11,870 bases of DNA from CAYTYX01 sp964442325 (lineage in GTDB: Bacteria; Patescibacteriota; Saccharimonadia; Saccharimonadales; UBA10212). The notes under the pieces were generated by a model. The model ran no database searches, was not told the origin of the DNA, and saw only the letters and a list, made by a program, of their open reading frames with translations. The translations under genes and the position numbers were made by a program. Positions 7,097 to 11,870 of the stretch are shown piece by piece (position 1 is the first letter of the stretch; each line of letters starts with the position of its first letter). The stretch is taken from the NCBI GenBank assembly GCA_964442325.1, contig CAYTYX010000012.1, positions 1-11,870 on the forward strand, in the 5' to 3' direction.

Positions 7097-7253
7097 ACCT
7101 CAAGTTTACAGCGTGGCTAGTTAAATTGACTGTTGCGTTAAGCTCTACACTTTTGGTATGCTAATAAGTACAACAGCCGGGTGTAGTTTTGTTAAAAGGG
7201 TTGCAGCGGGCTCGAACGCCGTTGCCCTTGTAGGCTGAAGTAAAATAGCAATA
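7097..7253 (+). promoter_or_regulatory. Divergent intergenic region priA / winged-helix gene
   Basis: This 157-bp gap is the largest in the window. It contains the priA -10-like box (7103-7108, minus) and a TAAAAT (7241-7246, plus) 7 nt before the ATG at 7254. It also holds an inverted repeat CTACAC (7145-7150) / GTGTAG (7181-7186) with 30 nt between the arms. No open frame of note or tRNA fold was found. Autoregulation by the winged-helix protein here is inference. Confidence 0.4.
7103..7108 (-). promoter_or_regulatory. Candidate -10 box for priA, leaderless arrangement
   Basis: TAAACT on the minus strand ends 6 nt before the priA ATG, placing the predicted transcription start on the A of the ATG. 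The GAGGT that abuts the ATG has no spacing and cannot act as a normal ribosome site. No convincing -35 box is visible. Confidence 0.42.
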
Positions 7254-7547
7254 ATGTTAGACACATTTATTACCTCAAGAGTTCGCCGCAAAATCATTGT
7301 GGTATATGCTAAATACCCGGATTTTAAAACCCACGTGCGCGGACTGGCCAAACTTATAAAAGAAGACGCCGGCAACATACAGCGCGAACTCAAACGCCTA
7401 GAAAAAATTGGTTTTTTAATCAGCGAGCGCCAGGGCAACACCAAGATTTATTACACTAACAAGCACTTTCCGATTTTTAAGGAACTCCAAAGCATTGTTT
7501 TGAAATCGCAGCGGGCAGCTGTTCAGCGCCGTCAAGCCGCTGGCTAG
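7254..7547 (+). CDS. Small winged-helix DNA-binding protein
   Basis: This 97-aa protein is a single winged helix-turn-helix domain of the ArsR/MarR type. A first helix (FITSRVRRKIIVVYAKYP, 5-22) precedes the helix-turn-helix, whose recognition helix appears to be EDAGNIQRELKRLEKIG (about 37-53). The wing is FLISERQGNTKIYYTN (54-69), and a short C-terminal helix with basic residues closes the chain. There is no ligand-binding domain and no Cys metal site, so any sensing must be by another partner. Similar stand-alone domains are common in CPR genomes, where I know of no established target. It lies divergent to priA and 51 nt upstream of rpsU. The ATG has a TAAAAT 7 nt upstream and no ribosome site. 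A transcriptional regulator role follows from the fold; the regulon is unknown. Confidence 0.82.
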   Translation: MLDTFITSRVRRKIIVVYAKYPDFKTHVRGLAKLIKEDAGNIQRELKRLEKIGFLISERQGNTKIYYTNKHFPIFKELQSIVLKSQRAAVQRRQAAG

Positions 7548-7575
7548 ATTCCGCACCAGTTTGCGCCGTCTCATC

Positions 7576-7584
7576 TGTTATGAT
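7576..7584 (+). promoter_or_regulatory. Extended -10 promoter for rpsU
   Basis: TGTTATGAT combines the TGn extension (7576-7578) with the -10 hexamer TATGAT (7579-7584), 14 nt before the rpsU ATG. Predicted transcription begins about 7 nt upstream of the ATG, and no Shine-Dalgarno is present. The -35 region is poor, as is common with extended -10 promoters. Confidence 0.55.
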
Positions 7585-7598
7585 AGACTTAACACCAT

Positions 7599-7811
7599 AT
7601 GATTCAAGTTACTAAAAAGGACTCTCGCGAGTCGGCCGAGAACTTGCTGCGCCGCTTCAATCGAAAAGTGCAGCAATCCGGAGTGTTGGCGAATGCCAAA
7701 ATGGGCCAGTACTTCCAAAAACCGATGAGCAAGCGGGAACGCCGCCGCCGGGCTATTATTAATACTGAGCGCCGTGCTATTAAAATCAAAAAACTCAAAC
7801 TAGGCAGGTAG
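7599..7811 (+). CDS. rpsU: Small ribosomal subunit protein bS21
   Basis: bS21 binds the 30S platform near the 3' end of 16S rRNA and takes part in initiation. The 70-aa length is normal. The sequence shows the family pattern: ESAENLLRRFNRKVQQSGVL (11-30), an aromatic/basic segment GQYFQKPMSKRERRRRA (36-52), and a very basic C-terminus ending IKKLKLGR. The start is the only ATG giving a full-length family member; it lacks a Shine-Dalgarno and sits about 7 nt from the predicted transcription start. The next gene is yqeY, the pairing known from many Firmicutes. The 94-nt gap between them holds two hairpins that might tune the ratio of bS21 to the downstream products. Confidence 0.94.
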   Translation: MIQVTKKDSRESAENLLRRFNRKVQQSGVLANAKMGQYFQKPMSKRERRRRAIINTERRAIKIKKLKLGR

Positions 7812-7815
7812 ACAT

Positions 7816-7842
7816 ATGAGACAAACCTGCGGTTTTTCTCAT
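7816..7842 (+). promoter_or_regulatory. Intercistronic hairpin rpsU-yqeY
   Basis: ATGAGACAAACC (7816-7827) can pair with GGTTTTTCTCAT (7831-7842) around TGC, 12 positions with one C/T mismatch. No T-tract follows, so it is not a classical terminator; it could be an attenuator, a processing site or a 3' stabiliser of rpsU mRNA. A weaker hairpin follows at once: GGGCACGAA (7849-7857) with TTCGATGCTC (7863-7872), with one bulge. Confidence 0.5.
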
Positions 7843-7905
7843 CGCGCCGGGCACGAAATAAATTCGATGCTCGGGCTGCTCTTTTCCCTAACACAGGAAA
7901 CATAA

Positions 7906-8361
7906 ATGAATATAGAAGAAAAAATCGAAACCGATCTGAAACAAGCTATGCTAGCCGGTGACAAGCCTAAGGTGTCAGCTCTAAGAAATGTTAAGAGTGC
8001 GCTCCAGTACGAAACAGTAGCGCAAGGCGTCCAGGAAGCCGGGTTGAACGACGAGCAGACCCAAAAAGTACTGGCGCGCGAAGCTAAAAAGCGGGCCGAG
8101 GCCGCCGAAGCTTATAAATCAGTTGGCGCAGCCGACCGGGCCGAAAGCGAACTAGCCGAAAAAGCCATCATAGAAAATTACTTACCCGCCCAGGCCAGCG
8201 AAGCCGAAGTCGAAGCGGTAGTTAAAGAAGAAATAGCCAAACTTGATTCGCCTACTCACGCCGATATGGGCAAAATCATTGGCGTAGTCCGCGGCCGGCT
8301 TGGCGCCACGGCCGATGGTGGCTTGATTGCCAAATTAGTCAAACAATCTCTGGAGAAGTAG
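7906..8361 (+). CDS. yqeY: GatB/YqeY domain protein
   Basis: This 151-aa protein is a stand-alone member of the YqeY family, related to the C-terminal tail domain of GatB, the tRNA-dependent amidotransferase subunit, where that tail contacts tRNA. The exact role of the stand-alone form is not established. Visible pattern: N-terminal helical hairpin IEEKIETDLKQAMLAGDKPK and VSALRNVKSALQYE. It continues with a charged middle (EAKKRAEAAEAYKSVG), then IIENYLPAQASEAEVEAVV and the C-terminal DMGKIIGVVRGRLGATADGG, where families show GKVMG..K...G.adG. AGGA (7895-7898) lies 7 nt before the ATG. The TAG stop shares its G with the GTG start of adk (TAGTG), so the two are translationally coupled. Confidence 0.93.
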   Translation: MNIEEKIETDLKQAMLAGDKPKVSALRNVKSALQYETVAQGVQEAGLNDEQTQKVLAREAKKRAEAAEAYKSVGAADRAESELAEKAIIENYLPAQASEAEVEAVVKEEIAKLDSPTHADMGKIIGVVRGRLGATADGGLIAKLVKQSLEK

Positions 8362-8900
8362 TGATTATAATTAGTGGTAATGCCGGATCGGGTAAGACCA
8401 CCCAGGGCAGATTACTGGCGGCTAAACTTGGCTGTCCATTTTTTTCAATGGGGGAGCTATTGCGTAAATACGGCAGTCCGCAGATCCAAGCCAAAATGGC
8501 TGACGGGGAATTACTGAGCAATGCCGAAACACTGCCAATCCTAGAGACATTTTTTGCCGGGTTTAATGGCAGCCGAACAGAGTTAGTTACCGACGGCTTC
8601 CCTAGAAGTACGGATCAAGCCAAATGGATAATTGACGAAATAAACAGCGGACGTCTTAAATTCACCGCACTGGTGCATCTGCGCCTGCCTGAATCCAAAT
8701 CCGAAAGCCGTTTATTATCTAGAGGCCGTTCGGATGATACCGAAGATGCCATTCTGACCCGCTTTCGGGAACAGGAACCTAAACTAGAAGAAGTTTTAAA
8801 GTTATTTAAAGAGCATGGTTTAAAAGTCGCCGAAGTTGATGCCGAGGGCACAGTTGAAGAAGTGGCGGCGCGTATAGACCGGGCAATAAGTGGGCACTAA
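8361..8900 (+). CDS. adk: Adenylate kinase-type nucleoside monophosphate kinase, short form
   Basis: This enzyme transfers phosphate between ATP and AMP (or another NMP). The 179-aa protein has the P-loop GNAGSGKTTQ (6-15), an NMP-binding segment with MGELLR where adenylate kinases usually read GDLLR, the core motif TDGFPRSTDQA, and SRGRSDDTEDAILTRFREQE with the LID-flanking arginines. The distance from RGR to DDT is too short for the long LID domain of 214-aa bacterial enzymes, so this is the short, LID-reduced type. The start is GTG, overlapping the yqeY TAG by one base, with GGAG (8352-8355) 5 nt upstream; no ATG exists before the P-loop. The map gene starts 2 nt after the stop. Adenylate kinase is favoured by family features and adjacency to map, but another NMP specificity is possible. 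Confidence 0.88.
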   Translation: MIIISGNAGSGKTTQGRLLAAKLGCPFFSMGELLRKYGSPQIQAKMADGELLSNAETLPILETFFAGFNGSRTELVTDGFPRSTDQAKWIIDEINSGRLKFTALVHLRLPESKSESRLLSRGRSDDTEDAILTRFREQEPKLEEVLKLFKEHGLKVAEVDAEGTVEEVAARIDRAISGH

Positions 8901-8902
8901 CA

Positions 8903-9655
8903 ATGATTAGGCCCAAAACCGATAAAGAAATCGAGCTGATGCGCTACGGTGGCAAGGAACTGGCCCGCATCATAAAATTACTATCAAAAAAAGTCACGCC
9001 CGGTGTCAGCGGCAAAGAGATTGCCAAGCTGGCGCTTCAAGAAATAAAAGCGGCAGATTTAGAACCAGTACTGATGGGTTACCAAGGCTTTCCGGATTGC
9101 ATCTGCATATCACTCAACCAAGCGGTCGTGCATGGTATCCCCTCTAGCGAAAAATTTAAAGAAGGCGATCTGGTCAAGCTGGACCTAACCGTTGGTTATA
9201 AAGGTATGGTGGTAGATTCGGCCATTACCGCAATTGCTAGCGACAAACCAATCAACCAAGACGTTAAACGCCTGATTGAGGGCACTCGCCGGGCACTCGA
9301 TGCTGGCATTGCGGCTATCAAAGGAGATGGTACGCGAGTAGGCGATATATCGGCTGCTATCGAGGATGAACTCAATCGTAATCACCTGGGTATTGTTCGT
9401 GATTTGGTTGGACACGGCGTTGGTTATGGCGTACATGAAGAACCCAATGTGCCAAACTATGGCAGCCGTGGCAGCGGGCCAAAACTGACAACCGGAACTA
9501 CAATAGCTGTTGAGCCGATGGCGACTCTTGGAACTTGGCAGGTCGGTGTCCTAAAGGACGGCTGGACAGTGATAACAAGAGACGGCAGCCTAGCCGGTAA
9601 CTTTGAGCACACTGTACTAGTTACCGATAACGGCGCCGAAATACTCACCCTATAA
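8903..9655 (+). CDS. map: Methionine aminopeptidase, type I
   Basis: MetAP removes the initiator methionine from new proteins when the second residue is small, after Def has removed the formyl group. The 250-aa length fits type I without an N-terminal extension. All five metal ligands are visible: Asp94 (KLDLTVG), Asp105 (VVDSA), His171 (GHGVG), Glu204 (AVEPM) and Glu235 (FEHTV). His77 (VVHGIP) and His178 complete the active site. There is no type II insertion. It starts 2 nt after adk with no strong ribosome site, so it probably depends on coupling. The adk-map order is that of the classical ribosomal protein operon between secY and infA, but here the pair lies between yqeY and ftsA. Confidence 0.96.
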   Translation: MIRPKTDKEIELMRYGGKELARIIKLLSKKVTPGVSGKEIAKLALQEIKAADLEPVLMGYQGFPDCICISLNQAVVHGIPSSEKFKEGDLVKLDLTVGYKGMVVDSAITAIASDKPINQDVKRLIEGTRRALDAGIAAIKGDGTRVGDISAAIEDELNRNHLGIVRDLVGHGVGYGVHEEPNVPNYGSRGSGPKLTTGTTIAVEPMATLGTWQVGVLKDGWTVITRDGSLAGNFEHTVLVTDNGAEILTL

Positions 9656-9657
9656 CT

Positions 9658-9694
9658 ACCGCTTGCCAGCGGTTTAGCTCTAGCGGTATACTCT
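9658..9694 (+). promoter_or_regulatory. ftsA promoter with hairpin and tandem repeat
   Basis: TTGCCA (9663-9668) and TATACT (9687-9692) are spaced by 18 nt and form a good promoter. Inside it are two imperfect tandem copies, AGCGGTTTAGCTCT (9668-9681) and AGCGGTATACTCT (9682-9694). ACCGCT (9658-9663) is complementary to both AGCGGT halves. An operator is possible. A second hexamer, TATAAT (9706-9711), lies 12 nt before the ATG. Confidence 0.55.
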
Positions 9695-9705
9695 AGAAGT
9701 AGGTA

Positions 9706-9711
9706 TATAAT
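9706..9711 (+). promoter_or_regulatory. Second -10 box for ftsA
   Basis: A perfect TATAAT 12 nt before the ftsA ATG would give a leader of about 5 nt. No -35 match at 16-18 nt and no Shine-Dalgarno are present. It may act alone or be an alternative to the TTGCCA/TATACT promoter just upstream. Confidence 0.42.
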
Positions 9712-9723
9712 TAAACACAAATA

Positions 9724-10965
9724 ATGTCAGAAGAAAAATTATCGTATTTTGTGGGGCTCGACATTGGCACAACAGCGGTACGCTGTGTGGTGGGTGAACT
9801 TTCTGCAGATGCCAGCACGCCGACGATTATTGGTTTTTCTCATAGCCCCAACACTGGCTTACGCAAAGGCAATGTAGCTCACGTAGAAGAAGTTAGCCAA
9901 GCAATTGCCGCTTCAGTCGCCGAAGCCGAACGTATTAGTGGCCGCGACATCAGCGCCGCGACCGTGAACGTAAACGGCGCTCATGTCGAGAGTATCAGCA
10001 GTCGAGGTGTTATTGCTATTAGTTCGCCCGATCGTGAGATTACACCGGAAGATCGGGCAAGGGTTGAAGAGGCCGCAACGATTGTGCAGCTGCCACCTAA
10101 TAAGAATATTATCCAGGTTTTTGCTAAAAACTATCGCCTCGACGGACAAGACAACATAAAAGACCCGGTTGGGATGCACGGCGTCCGGCTAGAGGTAGAT
10201 ACCCATATCGTGATGGCCGCCACACCGGCGCTACGAGCCCTTGACCAAGCTCTAGAGAATGCCGAAATTCATCCCTCGCACCACACCGTTACTGGGCTAG
10301 CCGCCGCCGAAGCGGTTTTGAATCGCAAGCAAAAAGAGTCTGGTGTGGCTGTTTTAGACATCGGCGCAGCCACTACCAATATGGTGGTCATTGAAGACGG
10401 CGAGATTGAGCACGTGGCGGTTATCCCGATGGGCGGTACCCATATAACTAATGACTTAGCGATTTGTCTAAAAACCGACTTAGATATAGCCGAGCTAGTT
10501 AAGCTAAAGCATGCCTCTTTGCACGAAAAGCAGGCTAAAGGGGCAGTTGCTTTGGTTGTAGAGGGCCAGAGGTTGCAGTTTGACCGCGAACTAATGAAAG
10601 AAGTAGTCGAGGCCCGGGTCGAAGAACTACTAGAGTTTGTAGATAGGGAACTAAAGAAAATTCACCGCTCACGCAAACTACCCGGCGGAGTGGTGTTGGT
10701 AGGTGGGACGGCACGCTTACCCGGAATCGTCGAGCTAACCCGCGAAGTGCTAGGTCTGCCGGCTCGGGTTGGCAATTGGAGCCACATCGAAAAAGTAGTC
10801 GATGGTTTAGACGAGCAGGAATTTGCCCCGGCTGTAGGCTTGATGCTGCTTGATATGTTCCTTGGGCCAAGCCAGTACGAACCGCCAGCTCGCACCAAAC
10901 AATCATTATCGCGCTCGTTTACCGAACCGTTAACTGGCTTATTCAAACAGTTTAGGCGTTCGTAA
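9724..10965 (+). CDS. ftsA: Cell division protein FtsA
   Basis: FtsA is the actin-like ATPase that anchors FtsZ filaments to the inner face of the membrane and recruits later division proteins. The 413-aa protein has the actin-fold motifs in order. Phosphate-1 is GLDIGTTAVRCVVGE (11-25), followed by the 1C-domain region with ATVNVNGAHVES (about 79-90). Phosphate-2 is VLDIGAATTNMVV, with IPMGGTHITNDLA next, and the adenosine motif is GVVLVGGTARLPG. After a short linker the protein ends in a basic amphipathic helix, LTGLFKQFRRS (403-413), matching the membrane-targeting tail of the family. Start choice is supported by the upstream -10 boxes; there is no Shine-Dalgarno. It lies 68 nt after map and 118 nt before ftsZ, each with its own promoter. 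Confidence 0.96.
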   Translation: MSEEKLSYFVGLDIGTTAVRCVVGELSADASTPTIIGFSHSPNTGLRKGNVAHVEEVSQAIAASVAEAERISGRDISAATVNVNGAHVESISSRGVIAISSPDREITPEDRARVEEAATIVQLPPNKNIIQVFAKNYRLDGQDNIKDPVGMHGVRLEVDTHIVMAATPALRALDQALENAEIHPSHHTVTGLAAAEAVLNRKQKESGVAVLDIGAATTNMVVIEDGEIEHVAVIPMGGTHITNDLAICLKTDLDIAELVKLKHASLHEKQAKGAVALVVEGQRLQFDRELMKEVVEARVEELLEFVDRELKKIHRSRKLPGGVVLVGGTARLPGIVELTREVLGLPARVGNWSHIEKVVDGLDEQEFAPAVGLMLLDMFLGPSQYEPPARTKQSLSRSFTEPLTGLFKQFRRS

Positions 10966-11032
10966 AGCCTAACCGACAGAACATTTTTTGTATTCAACAC
11001 GGCAACCGCCGCTATGCCCGAACTAAAAAAGT

Positions 11033-11060
11033 TTGCACGTCATAGGGCATTGAGTATAAT
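11033..11060 (+). promoter_or_regulatory. ftsZ promoter
   Basis: TTGCAC (11033-11038) and a perfect TATAAT (11055-11060) are spaced by 16 nt. This is the best sigma-70-like promoter in the window. Transcription would start near 11067, with GGAG (11073-11076) 7 nt before the ATG. An inverted repeat, ATGCCC (11014-11019) / GGGCAT (11045-11050), encloses the -35 box. Confidence 0.75.
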
Positions 11061-11083
11061 AATGATATAAACGGAGTCTCGAA

Positions 11084-11870
11084 ATGGCTAAAGTAGTTGA
11101 ACCCGAAGTCGAAACATTTGCGCGGATAAGAGTAGTCGGCGTTGGCGGTGCTGGCGGCGCAGCCATCAATCGAATGGTCGACTCAGGCGTACGAGGAGTT
11201 GAATTTGTAGCTGTTAACACCGATTCACAAGCCCTTCATCACTCTAAAGCCGGTGTAAAGGTTCACATTGGCAAGCAGACCACCAAAGGACTAGGTTCTG
11301 GGGCTGATCCGATAATTGGCCAAAAAGCTGCCGAAGAGTCTAAAGATGAAATCGCCAAAGCCGTCAGCGGCGCTGACATGATTTTTATTACCCTAGGTGC
11401 TGGCGGTGGTACCGGTAGTGGCGCCGGGCATATTGTGGCCAAAGCCGCCGAAGACAGCGGTGCGCTGGCAGTTGGTTTTGCCACTAAGCCGTTTGCTTTC
11501 GAAGGCGAAAAACGACGTCGTAATGCCGATGAAGCGGTTGATAAGCTGGCCCAAAACGTCGACACGCTGATTGTTATTCCTAACGACAAGCTGTTACAAA
11601 CGATTGACCGACGCACACCTCTACTTGAAGCCTTTAAGGTAGCCGACGACATCTTTCGCCAAGGCGTCCAGGGTATTTCCGACCTTATCACAGTGCATGG
11701 CTTAATTAACCTAGACTTTGCCGATGTTAAAACGGTAATGAGCGACGCCGGCTCGGCCCTAATGGGCATTGGCCGCGCTAGTGGCGAAAACCGAGCCGTT
11801 GATGCCGCCCAGCAATCGATTTCTTCACCGTTACTTGAGGTATCAATTGATGGCGCCCGCGGTATTTTGT
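11084..11870 (+). CDS. ftsZ: Cell division protein FtsZ (3' truncated by window end)
   Basis: FtsZ is the tubulin-like GTPase that polymerises into the division ring. The first 262 codons are visible and open to the window edge. The N-terminal GTP-binding domain has VVGVGGAGGAAINRM (17-31), VNTDSQAL (44-51) and GLGSGADP (69-76), and the tubulin signature is GAGGGTGSG (105-113). Next come TKPFAFEGEKR (134-144), PNDKLL (166-171), and the T7 synergy loop NLDFADVKTVM (209-219), whose Asp residues complete the GTPase site of the neighbouring subunit. Two positions differ from most FtsZ: GTGSG instead of GTGTG (the Ser form is common in eukaryotic tubulin), and GHIVA where AAPVVA-like sequence with proline is usual. 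The C-terminal tail that binds FtsA lies outside the window. A GGAG site 7 nt upstream fixes the start. Confidence 0.96.
   Translation, partial: MAKVVEPEVETFARIRVVGVGGAGGAAINRMVDSGVRGVEFVAVNTDSQALHHSKAGVKVHIGKQTTKGLGSGADPIIGQKAAEESKDEIAKAVSGADMIFITLGAGGGTGSGAGHIVAKAAEDSGALAVGFATKPFAFEGEKRRRNADEAVDKLAQNVDTLIVIPNDKLLQTIDRRTPLLEAFKVADDIFRQGVQGISDLITVHGLINLDFADVKTVMSDAGSALMGIGRASGENRAVDAAQQSISSPLLEVSIDGARGIL

Noticed and set aside
7195..7230. tRNA T-arm-like sequence (GCTCGAAC on plus, GTTCGAGC on minus)
   Set aside because: The flanking 5-bp stems do not pair on either strand and no acceptor or anticodon arm lies at the expected distance.
7222..7246. TTGCCC / TAAAAT as a -35/-10 pair for the winged-helix gene
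   Set aside because: The spacer is only 13 nt, too short for a sigma-70-type promoter; only the -10-like box is kept.
11263..11769. 168-codon open frame on the minus strand opposite ftsZ
   Set aside because: The plus strand encodes an unmistakable FtsZ with all motifs; the antisense frame is Ser/Ala/Pro-rich without family features.
1..11870. UGA recoding as in other CPR lineages
   Set aside because: All genes are full length with the standard code and none needs read-through of TGA.

Overview
This window looks like a slice of a small-genome bacterium of the Candidate Phyla Radiation (Patescibacteria), most plausibly Candidatus Saccharibacteria. That placement is inference. It rests on the short, compact proteins, on three tandem copies of a small acidic helical family that I recall (without being able to check) from Patescibacteria as DUF5663, and on a CPR-style small winged-helix protein. 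Base composition looks close to even. No rRNA, tRNA, CRISPR array or insertion sequence is visible. All 14 stop codons in the window are TAA or TAG.

Layout: positions 1-668 hold the 3' end of infB (IF-2), closed by an intrinsic terminator at 684-711. Positions 775-3636 (+) carry a compact cassette of four unrecognised genes: a 564-residue protein with a coiled coil and glycine-rich hydrophobic segments, then three small paralogues. This cassette is the least explained part of the window. Positions 7096-3642 (-) read priA, def, fmt in transcription order, so replication restart sits next to the two enzymes that add and remove the N-formyl group on initiator methionine. Positions 7254-7547 (+) encode a small winged-helix DNA-binding protein, divergent from priA.

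Positions 7599-9655 (+) run rpsU, yqeY, adk, map, followed by ftsA (9724-10965) and ftsZ (11084 to the window end, truncated). The theme is translation initiation and N-terminal protein maturation (IF-2, Fmt, Def, MetAP, bS21) beside core division genes (FtsA, FtsZ). Fmt formylates Met-tRNA, IF-2 delivers it, Def removes the formyl group and MetAP then removes the methionine.

A regulatory pattern recurs. Genes that begin a transcription unit tend to have a TATAAT/TAAACT-like hexamer 6-14 nt before the ATG and no usable Shine-Dalgarno, which suggests leaderless or near-leaderless mRNAs. Genes inside operons, and ftsZ, have GGAG/AGGA sites at normal spacing. No stretch longer than 300 bases lacks a gene; the largest gap is the 157-bp divergent region at 7097-7253.
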